From NCBI RefSeq assembly GCF_038811545.1, contig NZ_CP133319.1, positions 682,001 through 746,000 of the forward strand: DNA of 64,000 bases. The letters are read 5' to 3'. Made by a program: the position numbers and the translations under genes. Origin of the DNA: Rhodoligotrophos sp. CJ14. GTDB taxonomy: Bacteria; Pseudomonadota; Alphaproteobacteria; Rhizobiales; Im1. The notes beneath the pieces were generated by a model. The model was given only the letters and a program-made list of their open reading frames with translations, did not search any database and was not told the DNA's origin. Below are positions 9,409 to 17,429 of this stretch, one piece after another; position 1 is the first letter of the stretch, and each line of letters opens with the position of its first letter.

Positions 9409-9975
9409 ATGGACCCGTTCATCCGCTGGTATGACAAGGCGCTCAGCACAGAGACCTGTCGCGACATCATCAGCCGCTTCGATGCCGATAAGCGGAAAAT
9501 CGTGGGCAAGGTGTCCGGCAATCACGGCCCGGAGGTAGACCTCAAGGGCAAGCAGACAACTGAGCTGATCTTGCCGGACGAGGGCTGGAGCGATGTCAAG
9601 CATGCGCTCACAAGAAACCTGATCGAGACGCTGCAGACCTACACGCGTGACGTCAAATTTCTCGCAGCGAGCGATCACAAGGAGCTCTATATCGAGCCGC
9701 TCCGGATCAAGAAATACGATATTGGCGGCCAGTTCTCCTGGCATATCGACTGCAATTCCAGCCAGAATCACACCCGCGTTCTGGCCGCCCAGTGGTATTT
9801 CAATGACGTCGCCGAGGGTGGCCGCACCGAGTTCGAGGATCAGGCCATGGCCATCGACTGCGTGGAGGGGCGACTGGCCTTCTTTCCCGTGGCCTGGACC
9901 TATCGCCATCGCGGCGCGCCGCCCGTCAGCGGGCCCAAATATGTATGCACCACATTCATCCACCGGCGCTTCTAG
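9409..9975 (+). CDS. 2-oxoglutarate/Fe(II)-dependent oxygenase (prolyl 4-hydroxylase-like)
   Basis: The 188-residue protein keeps the double-stranded beta-helix core of 2OG-Fe(II) oxygenases. Iron ligands can be placed at His112 and Asp114 (FSWHIDCN) and His167 (TYRHRG). Lys177 (GPKYVCTTF), ten residues after the distal His, is suited to bind the 2-oxoglutarate carboxylate. FNDVAEGGRTEF is the usual block in P4Hc-type members. A GGGGGAGAGAGC ribosome site precedes ATG 9409. The substrate is unknown: hydroxylation of a protein side chain or small molecule is typical of the family. The next gene, cysK, is 87 bp downstream. Confidence 0.85.
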   Translation: MDPFIRWYDKALSTETCRDIISRFDADKRKIVGKVSGNHGPEVDLKGKQTTELILPDEGWSDVKHALTRNLIETLQTYTRDVKFLAASDHKELYIEPLRIKKYDIGGQFSWHIDCNSSQNHTRVLAAQWYFNDVAEGGRTEFEDQAMAIDCVEGRLAFFPVAWTYRHRGAPPVSGPKYVCTTFIHRRF

Positions 9976-10014
9976 AGCACGGGACAGCGGCTTGCCTCTT
10001 TCCGCGGCCCTGGG

Positions 10015-10032
10015 CTAGTTTGCCTTAACTAG
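10015..10032. promoter_or_regulatory. Perfect inverted repeat upstream of cysK, candidate operator
   Basis: CTAGTT and AACTAG arms of 6 bp flank 6 bp, ending 30 bp before the cysK start codon. The position suits a repressor or activator site in the cysK promoter. No regulator is assigned. Confidence 0.3.
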
Positions 10033-10062
10033 GATGATAAGCAGCAGCCCGGAAAGAAAGCC

Positions 10063-11109
10063 ATGGACATCAGAGCCAGCGTCGTCGATGCCATCGGCAA
10101 TACACCACTGATCAAGCTGAAGCGCGCATCGGAAGAGACGGGCTGTACAGTGCTTGGTAAAGCCGAGTTCATGAATCCCGGTCAGTCCGTCAAGGACCGC
10201 GCGGCCCTCTCCATCATCAAGGACGCGATCGCCCGCGGGCAGCTGGAACCCGGAGGCGTCATCGTCGAAGGCACAGCAGGCAATACCGGCATCGGGCTTG
10301 CGGTGGTCGCCGGCGCGCTTGGCTTTCGCACCGTGATCGTCATCCCCGAGACTCAGTCGCAGGAAAAAAAGGACGCCCTGCGGCTCCTGGGTGCGGAGCT
10401 GGTCGAAGTGCCGGCGGTGCCCTATAGCAACCCCAACAATTACGTCAAATATTCCAGGCGGCTTGCCGAAAGCCTCGCCAAAACGGAGCCGCATGGAGCG
10501 ATCTGGGCAAACCAGTTCGACAATATCGCCAACCGGCAGGCCCATTACGAGACGACGGCAGTCGAGATCTTTACGCAGACCGACGGCAAGATCGATGGCT
10601 TTTGCTGCTCGGTGGGCTCGGGCGGCACCCTGGGCGGGGTCAGCGATCGCCTCAAGGACTATGACAGCAAGATTCGGATAGCGCTTGCCGATCCCCATGG
10701 GGCGGCTCTCTACAGCTACTATACGACCGGTGAGCTTAAATCATCGGGCTCCTCCATCACCGAGGGCATCGGCCAAGGCCGGATCACAAAGAATCTGGAG
10801 AATGTCGCGGTCGATGCTGCCTATCTGATCGATGATGCCGAGGCGCTCGACATCATCTTCAAGCTCGTGCGGGAAGAAGGCCTCTGCCTCGGCGGCTCAT
10901 CCGGCATCAATATCGCCGGCGCCATCCGCCTCGCCCGTGACATGGGCCCGGGCCACACCATCGTCACGGTGCTGTGCGATTATGGCAATCGCTATCAGTC
11001 GAAACTCTTCAATCCGACCTTCTTGCGCAGCAAGGGCTTGCCGGTGCCCGAATGGCTGGACGGCGAACCCTCCCCTCTGCCTCAGGTCTTCGAGGACGTT
11101 CCCGCATGA
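10063..11109 (+). CDS. cysK: Cysteine synthase A (O-acetylserine sulfhydrylase)
   Basis: The 348-residue PLP enzyme makes cysteine from O-acetylserine and sulfide. The PLP lysine lies in NPGQSVKDRAALSII, the substrate loop is EGTAGNTGIGLA, and the phosphate-binding loop is GSGGTLGG. The C-terminal part is somewhat longer than the short CysK isoforms, as is common in alphaproteobacteria. GGAAAGAAAGCC precedes ATG 10063. Its stop overlaps the start of alaX by 4 bp, and sseA and a GNAT gene follow in the same tight operon. A CysK2/CysM-type specificity cannot be excluded. Confidence 0.93.
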   Translation: MDIRASVVDAIGNTPLIKLKRASEETGCTVLGKAEFMNPGQSVKDRAALSIIKDAIARGQLEPGGVIVEGTAGNTGIGLAVVAGALGFRTVIVIPETQSQEKKDALRLLGAELVEVPAVPYSNPNNYVKYSRRLAESLAKTEPHGAIWANQFDNIANRQAHYETTAVEIFTQTDGKIDGFCCSVGSGGTLGGVSDRLKDYDSKIRIALADPHGAALYSYYTTGELKSSGSSITEGIGQGRITKNLENVAVDAAYLIDDAEALDIIFKLVREEGLCLGGSSGINIAGAIRLARDMGPGHTIVTVLCDYGNRYQSKLFNPTFLRSKGLPVPEWLDGEPSPLPQVFEDVPA

Positions 11110-11828
11110 CCGAGCTCGTGTTCCGAACCGATGCTTACGCGCGCGAAGTCGAGGGGCGATTGCTGGGGCTCAATGCTCGCGGTGGTCTTGTGCTCGACCG
11201 CACCAATTTCTACGCGACCGGCGGCGGACAGCCGGGCGACCGGGGCACGATCGAGGTGGAGGGGTTCGGCCCGATCGAAATCGCCACCACGGTTTATGAC
11301 GATGACAAGTCGATCGTACATGTGCCCGCGAGCCCGGTGAGCAGCCTGCCCGAGGGTGCCGCCGTGCGCGCCTTGATCGACTGGCCGGCACGCTATCGAC
11401 ACATGCGCATCCATACCTGCCTGCATCTGCTCTGCTCGCTGGTGCCTTACCCCGTGACCGGCGGCCAGATCGCGGCCGATGGCGGGCGGCTTGATTTCGA
11501 CATTCCGGAGGCCGGCATCGCGGATAAGGATCAGCTCACTGAACAGCTGATGGCGCTCATTGCCGCCGACCATCCGGTCAGCGAGCAATGGATCAGCGAT
11601 GAGGAGCTTGAGGCCAATCCGCAGATGGTCCGCACCATGGCCGTCAAGCCGCCGATGGGCACCGGCCGGGTGCGGCTGGTTGCGATCGGTGATATCGATC
11701 TGCAGCCCTGTGGTGGCACCCATGTGCGCTCGACCGCCGAAATCGGCGCGGTCACCGTGGCCAAGATCGAGAAGAAGGGCCGGCAGAACCGGCGCATCCG
11801 GGTGAGCTTCGTGGAGGATGGTGTATGA
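11106..11828 (+). CDS. alaX: Alanyl-tRNA editing protein AlaX
   Basis: This stand-alone editing domain resembles the C-terminal half of alanyl-tRNA synthetase and hydrolyses mischarged Ser-tRNA(Ala) or Gly-tRNA(Ala). The Zn site is visible as HTCLH and as CGGTH near the C-terminus, and [13 protein letters not shown] is the conserved N-terminal block. ATG 11106 overlaps the cysK stop; an in-frame start further upstream would lie inside cysK and is rejected. The length of 240 residues fits the AlaX-M class. Coupling to cysK could link serine and cysteine flux to editing of serine mischarging, which is inference. Confidence 0.9.
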   Translation: MTELVFRTDAYAREVEGRLLGLNARGGLVLDRTNFYATGGGQPGDRGTIEVEGFGPIEIATTVYDDDKSIVHVPASPVSSLPEGAAVRALIDWPARYRHMRIHTCLHLLCSLVPYPVTGGQIAADGGRLDFDIPEAGIADKDQLTEQLMALIAADHPVSEQWISDEELEANPQMVRTMAVKPPMGTGRVRLVAIGDIDLQPCGGTHVRSTAEIGAVTVAKIEKKGRQNRRIRVSFVEDGV

Positions 11829-12676
11829 GTGATCGCTCGGAGGATCTCGTCTCGACCGCATGGCTTGCGGAGCATCTCACCGCCCCGGACGTCATCGTGA
11901 TGGATGCGTCCTGGTATCTGCCCGCCGATCAGCGCGATCCGCGCGCGGAATATCTCGCAGAGCACATACCCGGTGCGCTCTTCTTCGATATCGACGAGAT
12001 CTCTGACACCGCCTCCCCCCTGCCCCATATGCTGCCTTCGCCGGAGAAATTTGCATCCACCATGCGCGCGATGGGTGTGGGCGATGGCCACAAGATCGTG
12101 GTCTATGACAGTAAAGGCCTGTTCTCGGCGGCCCGCGCCTGGTGGATGTTCCGGGTGTTCGGCCATGAGGAGGTTGCCGTGCTCGATGGCGGCTTGCCGA
12201 AATGGAAGGCGGAAGGGCGGCCGCTTGAAGATCTGCCGCCACCGCCGCGCCAGTCCCGTCACTTCACGGCGCGTCTCAACCGGCTGCTGCTTCGGGATTG
12301 GCAAGAGGTCAAGCGGGCGCTCGACAGCGGCGAGGCGCAGGTGGCGGATGCCCGCTCGCCCAGCCGCTTCCGAGGCGAGGAACCAGAGCCGCGGCCGGGC
12401 GTGCGGCCGGGCCATATGCCGGGTGCGCGAAACGTGCATTATGCGAGCCTGCTCAATCCGGATGGCACGCTCAAATCACCAGGCCGGCTGCGCGAGGCTT
12501 TTACTGCGGCCGGGGTTGATGTGGAAAGGCCGGCCATCACCAGCTGCGGATCAGGGATCACTGCCGCCATTCTGAGCCTCGGGCTTTCCGTTGCGGGAGC
12601 GCCTGAGAGCGGGCTCTATGACGGGTCCTGGGCGGAATGGGGCGCAAGAGAAGACTTGCCCGTCGACAAGGGATAG
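11825..12676 (+). CDS. sseA: 3-mercaptopyruvate sulfurtransferase (tandem rhodanese)
   Basis: The 283-residue protein has two rhodanese domains. The N-terminal one (about residues 10-140) contains DASWYLP and [16 protein letters not shown] and is structural. The C-terminal one ends in [10 protein letters not shown], the CG(S/T)G(V/I)T-type active loop that favours 3-mercaptopyruvate over thiosulfate. [17 protein letters not shown] is the usual inter-motif block. It overlaps alaX by 4 bp and sits in the cysK operon, consistent with cysteine-derived persulfide metabolism in the cytoplasm. Confidence 0.92.
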   Translation: MSDRSEDLVSTAWLAEHLTAPDVIVMDASWYLPADQRDPRAEYLAEHIPGALFFDIDEISDTASPLPHMLPSPEKFASTMRAMGVGDGHKIVVYDSKGLFSAARAWWMFRVFGHEEVAVLDGGLPKWKAEGRPLEDLPPPPRQSRHFTARLNRLLLRDWQEVKRALDSGEAQVADARSPSRFRGEEPEPRPGVRPGHMPGARNVHYASLLNPDGTLKSPGRLREAFTAAGVDVERPAITSCGSGITAAILSLGLSVAGAPESGLYDGSWAEWGAREDLPVDKG

Positions 12677-12678
12677 CC

Positions 12679-13197
12679 ATGCCATCCACCGTCGAGACAA
12701 CGGTCACCTTTCTCGAGATGAACACACCGTCGGCGCTGATGGTGCATCCGCCCGCGAATCTGAAGCTCGCGCTCATGCAAGCGGTGAAGCCCCCGGTTCA
12801 CTTCTACCGCTATCTCTATGACACGGTGGGCGCCAATCATGCCTGGGTTGACCGGCGCAAGATGGGGGACGAAGCGCTCGCGGCAGAGATCCATGCGGAG
12901 GGCATCGAGATCTTCGTGGCCTATGTGAGCGGCTGTCCTGCCGGCTATTTCGAGCTCAATGCGCAGAATCCGGAGGAAATTTGGCTCGCCTATTTCGGCC
13001 TTATCCCTGACTTTCTGGGGCTCGGGCTTGGCAAATGGCTGCTTTCACAAGCGCTCGCAGCTGCCTGGGCGAAGGGACCCGAACGGGTGCGGGTTGAGAC
13101 CTGCACGCTCGATCATCCCCGCGCCCTGCCGCTCTATCAGAAGCTCGGCTTCAAGCCCTATGCGCAAAAACATAAGGTGATGGAGCTGTTGGATTGA
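12679..13197 (+). CDS. GNAT family N-acetyltransferase
   Basis: This 172-residue acetyltransferase has the acetyl-CoA loop region GLIPDFLGLGLGKWLLSQALAAAW followed by the C-terminal block LDHPRALPLYQKLGFKPYAQKH. The start ATG 12679 is two bases after the sseA stop; an upstream in-frame ATG would overlap sseA and is not preferred. It is the last gene of the cysK-alaX-sseA operon and runs convergently into the SLC13 permease gene 14 bp away. The acceptor substrate is unknown. Confidence 0.88.
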   Translation: MPSTVETTVTFLEMNTPSALMVHPPANLKLALMQAVKPPVHFYRYLYDTVGANHAWVDRRKMGDEALAAEIHAEGIEIFVAYVSGCPAGYFELNAQNPEEIWLAYFGLIPDFLGLGLGKWLLSQALAAAWAKGPERVRVETCTLDHPRALPLYQKLGFKPYAQKHKVMELLD

Positions 13198-13211
13198 CGA
13201 CGCTGTAATCA

Positions 13212-14993
13212 TCATCCCGACAAAGGCCAGATCAGCGCGATCAGCGGCACCCCAACGAGCACCACAAGGATCGAGAGCGGCAGGCCAAGGCGCCAATAAT
13301 CCTCGAACCGATAGCCGCCCGGGCCCATGACCAGGGTGTTGCATTGATGGCCTATGGGGGTGAGGAAATCACAGCCCGCGCCGATCGCCACCGCCATCAG
13401 GAACGGATCGGGATTGAAGCCCAGATTGGTGGCCATGCTCGCCGCAATCGGCGCGACGACCAGGACGGTCGCCGCGTTGTTGAGAAAGGGCGTGATCGCC
13501 ATGGCCGCAACCAGAATGAGGGCGAGCGCGCCGAGCGGGGGCAAGGCGCCGGCCGCAGACGATAGCCAGGCGGCGATCAGGTCGGTACCGCCGGTCGTCC
13601 GGATGGCCTCGCTGACGGGGATCAAGGCGCCAACCAGGATCAGAATGGGCCACTCAATGACGTCATAGGCCTCGCGCAGGGAAAGCGCGCGCAGCAGCAC
13701 GAGCAGAACCGCCGCGCTGAAAAAGGCAATGACCACCGGGACGATATGCAAGGCGACCAGCAGCATGGAGATGGCGAGCACCGCCACCGGCAGGATGCGA
13801 TGGCGACCACGGCCAAGCTGAATGCCGCGCTCGGCCAATGGCAGACAGCGGAGCTCGCCCAAGGTTTCCGGCATATCGGTGAGATTGCCTTGCAGCACGA
13901 TGACATCGCCCGGGCGGAATTTGAGCGAGCGCAGACGATGGGTGACCCGCGCACCACTACGGCTCACCGCAAGCAGAGTGAGCTCATAGCGCTCGGCCAA
14001 GCGCACCTGAGCCGGCGAGCGGTCAACCAGAGGGGAATCAGCGGTCACCACCGCTTCCACCACGCCAATCTCGTCCGAGCCGCCCTTGGCATTCGCCGTG
14101 CCATTGCTTGCCTCTACCAGCTTGAGCCTCGCCCGTGCGACGAGGCGCTCTAGAGCGGCGGGCTCACCCTCAAGGATTAGCACGTCATCGGCATTCAACG
14201 TCCAGTGATCTGACGGCGTATAGCGGCGGAAGCGCTCGCGAATGATGGTTGTCACATCGACCTCACCCTCGCTCAACGCCTCGAGATCGGCGACCGTCTT
14301 GCCGACCAGGCTCGAATCGGCCGGGAGCCGCGCCTCGGTCATGTAGTTTTCGATGTTGAAGGCGGCATCCATCGAGGCTCCGCCCTTGCGCAAGGGAAGC
14401 AGCCGATAGCCGAGCACCAGAAAGATAACGCCCACCACGGCAATGCCCGTCCCCACCGGCAAGAAGTCGAACATGCGAAAAGGCGCGCCCAGAAGATCTT
14501 CCCGCATCCGCGAGACAATGATGTTGGGCGAGGTGCCAACCAGGGTGGTGATGCCTCCCAGCAGCGAGCCGAAGGCCATTGGCATCAGAAAGTAAGAAAC
14601 CGGCGTCTGGTTGCGGCGTGCGATCTGGAAGGCCACGGGAATGAGCATGGCAAGCGCGCCAATGTTCTTCACGAAGGCGGAGAGTGCGGTCACTGCCATC
14701 ACCAGCACCATGATCTGGGAGCGCTCCGTGCGCAGATAAGGTCCGAGCCGGTGAAGCGCTGCTTCAACAGCGCCCGAGCGCGCCACGGCGGCGCTGACGA
14801 GCAACGCGCTGGCGATAATGATGACGATATCGTCGCTAAAGCCGGTGAATGCCTTTTCCGGCTCGACGATCCCCGTGACGATACAGGCGAGCAAGGCAAG
14901 AAGCGCCACCAGATCGTAGCGGATACGGCCCCAAACGAAGAGCGCCATCATACCGATGACGATGGCAAAGGCGACAGCTTGGTCTAGCGTCAT
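13212..14993 (-). CDS. SLC13 (DASS) family permease with two internal RCK_C/TrkA-C domains
   Basis: The 593-residue inner-membrane transporter has N-terminal helices (FAIVIGMMALFVWGRI and following), a central soluble insert of about residues 200-380 with two TrkA-C domains (ARLPADSSLVGKTV and VVTADSPLVDRSPAQV, each ending in a GDVIVLQG-like strand), then further helices. This resembles the SLC13/CitMHS permeases of bacteria annotated for sulfate, thiosulfate or dicarboxylate uptake. A location beside the cysK operon makes a sulfur anion plausible but not shown. Its ATG overlaps the stop of the upstream CBS gene by 4 bp. Confidence 0.9.
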   Translation of the reverse strand: MTLDQAVAFAIVIGMMALFVWGRIRYDLVALLALLACIVTGIVEPEKAFTGFSDDIVIIIASALLVSAAVARSGAVEAALHRLGPYLRTERSQIMVLVMAVTALSAFVKNIGALAMLIPVAFQIARRNQTPVSYFLMPMAFGSLLGGITTLVGTSPNIIVSRMREDLLGAPFRMFDFLPVGTGIAVVGVIFLVLGYRLLPLRKGGASMDAAFNIENYMTEARLPADSSLVGKTVADLEALSEGEVDVTTIIRERFRRYTPSDHWTLNADDVLILEGEPAALERLVARARLKLVEASNGTANAKGGSDEIGVVEAVVTADSPLVDRSPAQVRLAERYELTLLAVSRSGARVTHRLRSLKFRPGDVIVLQGNLTDMPETLGELRCLPLAERGIQLGRGRHRILPVAVLAISMLLVALHIVPVVIAFFSAAVLLVLLRALSLREAYDVIEWPILILVGALIPVSEAIRTTGGTDLIAAWLSSAAGALPPLGALALILVAAMAITPFLNNAATVLVVAPIAASMATNLGFNPDPFLMAVAIGAGCDFLTPIGHQCNTLVMGPGGYRFEDYWRLGLPLSILVVLVGVPLIALIWPLSG

Positions 14994-15457
14994 GACTGAG
15001 GCGCCGCCGTTTCCTCGTCATTGCTACGCTCCTCGCTGCGATGAGGCTCGACGATGTCGCGCAGCATTTCGGCGGTGGCGGTTGGATCGCGCGCGAGCTT
15101 GCCGAGATCGCTGAGGGTCACGAGACCTATTGGTTTGCCGTGCTCGTCGACAACCGGAAGCCGCCTCACCTGCCGCTCCGTCATCTCGCGCAGCACATCG
15201 GCGACATCGTCCGTCTCCCGGCAGGTAAACAGGGTCGATGACATCACATCGCGAACGAGAACCCCTGTCACGTCGAGCCCATCGACCACCACGCGCAGGA
15301 TGATGTCGCGATCGGTCAGGATTCCCTGCAGCGCATCCTCGCTCCCCACCAAGACGGCGCCAATATCCTCCTCCGCCATGCGAATGGCGGCCTCCTGCAC
15401 CGTGGCATTCGGCTGAACCGGGTCTATTCCGCGACTCATCACATCGGCAACGATCAT
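14990..15457 (-). CDS. Tandem CBS-domain protein
   Basis: The protein has 155 residues. Two CBS motifs cover about residues 1-125: VADVMSRGIDPVQPNATVQEAA with GILTDRDIILRVV, then VRDVMSSTLFTCRETDDVADVL with RRLPVVDEHGKPIGLVTLSDL. CBS pairs usually bind adenosine nucleotides and regulate a partner. Because it is translationally coupled to the SLC13 permease (ATGA overlap), that permease is the likely partner. The last 25 residues are acidic and probably disordered. Confidence 0.88.
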   Translation of the reverse strand: MIVADVMSRGIDPVQPNATVQEAAIRMAEEDIGAVLVGSEDALQGILTDRDIILRVVVDGLDVTGVLVRDVMSSTLFTCRETDDVADVLREMTERQVRRLPVVDEHGKPIGLVTLSDLGKLARDPTATAEMLRDIVEPHRSEERSNDEETAAPQS

Positions 15458-15800
15458 CCAAATTCTCCATCCGCGGCCCTGCCGGGGAGATCAGGGGAGC
15501 GCTTTCGCTCGGCCTCCGCCAGACGAAACCGCTCTAGGTCTTGCTTGGTCGCATTCTCTTCACCGCGTTGCTCTCCATGTCGCTCGAAAACGCTCTAGGA
15601 ACGCAGCCAAATCACCCCCTGTTCCGCGGTCTCATTCCGAATGATCGCAGCGACACGGCTGCAGCCGGAAGGACATGCGCCCGAATCACACATCGCTGCT
15701 CTCAATCTGCCGTCGATTGGCGATGTCGGCCAGTGAGCCTGTCCCGTAATCCGGGGTGCGCGCAGTGTCACTGTCGCGCGAAAATGGCCAACAGGTAGCA
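15458..15800. other. Intergenic region without a supported gene
   Basis: This stretch separates the promoter side of the CBS gene from the terminator of the first small tandem gene. Short open frames exist on both strands, but they lack ribosome sites and family features. I see no RNA gene. Confidence 0.6.
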
Positions 15801-15833
15801 AAAAGAACCCCTCGCGGCCTGGCCGGAGGGGTT
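15801..15833 (-). terminator. Rho-independent terminator of small tandem gene 1
   Basis: Read on the minus strand, an AACCCCTC / GAGGGGTT stem with a GC-rich loop is followed by CTTTTTGC. It lies about 100 bp downstream of the first small paralogous gene. It closely resembles the terminator at 16421-16457 in stem sequence and spacing. Confidence 0.75.
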
Positions 15834-15932
15834 TGTTAGACCTTAGAGGGCTGCTCTATCTTGAGCGTTCAAGCCTGCCTATGCGCTGCGCGGCAATAGT
15901 GAAACGCGCCATGCGTCGCTAAGGCATGCACC

Positions 15933-16190
15933 TCAATGAGCCCAATTGGAATCTGGAACCTGATGATCCGGCTGCGGCGGAAGCTCATCGTGCGGCAGAG
16001 GCGTAGGCGCGGGCATGGGGTGCGTGCTTATCGGCGGCTGCTCCGGCCCGTGGTCGTGCCCTCCTCCGAAGGCAGTTTGCAACCCATTGCCAATCCCATG
16101 GACGGCATCACCCAAGCCATGGGCTATCCCTCCGGTGATTCCTCCGAAGGCCTGGCTTATTCCGCTTAGTACATTACCAACAAAACTCAT
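15933..16190 (-). CDS. Small Gly/His-rich protein, tandem paralogue 1 (C-terminal WAH)
   Basis: The first half of this 85-residue protein is hydrophobic and Gly-rich with a regular small-residue pattern (GNVLSGISQAFGGITGGIAHG). The second half is Pro/His-rich and ends in SNWAH. The start at ATG 16190 is chosen because it gives MS..., as in the neighbouring paralogue; an in-frame TTG 36 nt upstream is possible but has no ribosome site. Shared features with the second copy are an MS start, GG-rich amphipathic helix, a D-x2-H-x2-G...T-x-FG...DHG core, a Pro-rich tail and the final WAH. The family is not recognised. The pattern recalls pore-forming or bacteriocin-like peptides, but nothing proves it. 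Confidence 0.6.
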   Translation of the reverse strand: MSFVGNVLSGISQAFGGITGGIAHGLGDAVHGIGNGLQTAFGGGHDHGPEQPPISTHPMPAPTPLPHDELPPQPDHQVPDSNWAH

Positions 16191-16420
16191 AACGGTCAAT
16201 CCATAAGCTGAAATATTATGCGCCAATAATCATGAAGCATGCTTATAAACAGACAGTAAATATGGTGACATTGGCCAATATACATCAGAACAAAAGCCGA
16301 ATATATAAGATTTACAGTCGATTGACCACACAATTTCGGCGCTGATTCTCGATGACAGGATCAAAGCCGTCGCGGTTGGGATGCAAATTGAACCGCATGC
16401 ACCTCGGTGCACGGAGGTAG

Positions 16421-16457
16421 AAAACACAAAACCCCTCACGGTTTGGCCGGAGGGGCT
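16421..16457 (-). terminator. Rho-independent terminator of small tandem gene 2
   Basis: On the minus strand a GCCCCTC / GAGGGGT stem is followed by TTTGTGTTTT. It sits 96 bp after the stop of the second small gene. The rest of the 16191-16552 interval holds no supported gene and forms the upstream region of small gene 1. Confidence 0.78.
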
Positions 16458-16552
16458 TATTTGCGCACAAATGTAGTCTTTCTTGAGCGACCCGAACCTG
16501 GCCCGTACGGTTTCTGCTCGGGCAAGCATGAAGAGCGGTACTCGGAGGCGCG

Positions 16553-16819
16553 TTAGTGCGCCCAAGGCGATTCTTGAGGCGGATTGGTCGGTTCCACCTT
16601 CCCTGTATCAGAGGTTTCAGGTGTTGGCACTGGAACCTGAATTATAATCGGACCCTTAGCGGAACCGTGGTCTGGCTCAACGCCAAAGATCGTTTGAGCC
16701 GCATTTCCAAAAGTGTCAAACATATCACCGGTGTTATGGAGCAAATCGCCGAGACTTCCTCCAATGAAATGGGCGACACCTCCAACTCCCTGCTTTATTC
16801 CCTGATAAATAGCCGACAT
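16553..16819 (-). CDS. Small Gly-rich protein, tandem paralogue 2 (C-terminal WAH)
   Basis: This 88-residue protein begins MSAIYQGIKQGVGGVAHFIG, passes through TFGNAAQTIFGVEPDHG and ends in a Pro-rich QESPWAH. It is paralogous to the preceding-coordinate gene and has its own matching terminator, so the unit looks duplicated as gene plus 3' region. A strong ACGAGGAGTAACTA precedes the ATG, which supports real translation. There is no signal peptide or cysteine. Function is unknown; one weak hint is the nearby RTX metalloprotease, also a probable exported product. Confidence 0.68.
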   Translation of the reverse strand: MSAIYQGIKQGVGGVAHFIGGSLGDLLHNTGDMFDTFGNAAQTIFGVEPDHGSAKGPIIIQVPVPTPETSDTGKVEPTNPPQESPWAH

Positions 16820-17143
16820 TAGTTACTCCTCGTGAAATCACATGAAATCTACAGAAACTATGCCATCTACATATTCTCAATCTGCGGTTGAGTCCAGTGG
16901 GAAACGGCTTCCCGTGGCTAAATGCACCGTTCCGGCACGTATCAGGATAGCCTGTTCCGGAGGTACGCGCCGCGTCTCAGCCTATGCTGAGAGCGTATCG
17001 GCCGAGAATCGATAAGCTGCGCCGTTTGCCGGGTCAGCCAAGGAAGACCGTATCCCGAAAGGCGCCGCGAGCGGCAAGCAGAAAAGCGCTGCCCAAAAGC
17101 TCCGGCGCGGAGCTGAACAACTGTATTATTTGGCTGATGAAAG
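16820..17143. other. Intergenic region without a supported gene
   Basis: This is the upstream region of small gene 2 on the minus strand and the downstream region of tRNA-Asp. It carries the ribosome site of small gene 2 at its low end. I found no convincing frame or structured RNA. Confidence 0.55.
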
Positions 17144-17220
<77 letters not shown>

Positions 17221-17429
17221 GTCCCGAGGACGGGCTGGACGACCAATGCCGTCCAGATGGCGCTGATGTAGGCGATAGGGCGGCCTCAAGTCAAGCGAAG
17301 ATCTCCACAATTCTGCATTATCCCCACCGACGGGAGCTCGGCGCGTCTCACCGCCACCGTGCGCAGCGTCGTGCCGCAGGAAGCGGCTCAGGCACTGCCT
17401 GGGCAAGGGGAAACTTGCCTTCGCAGCGC

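Noticed and set aside
16230-16565. 111-codon minus-strand frame between the two small tandem genes
   Set aside because: It runs through the terminator of small gene 2, has no ribosome site and no resemblance to either neighbour.
17402-17419. Hairpin GGCAAG/CTTGCC after the M10 protease gene as terminator
   Set aside because: Only 6 bp of stem and no T-run on the minus strand; too weak to list.
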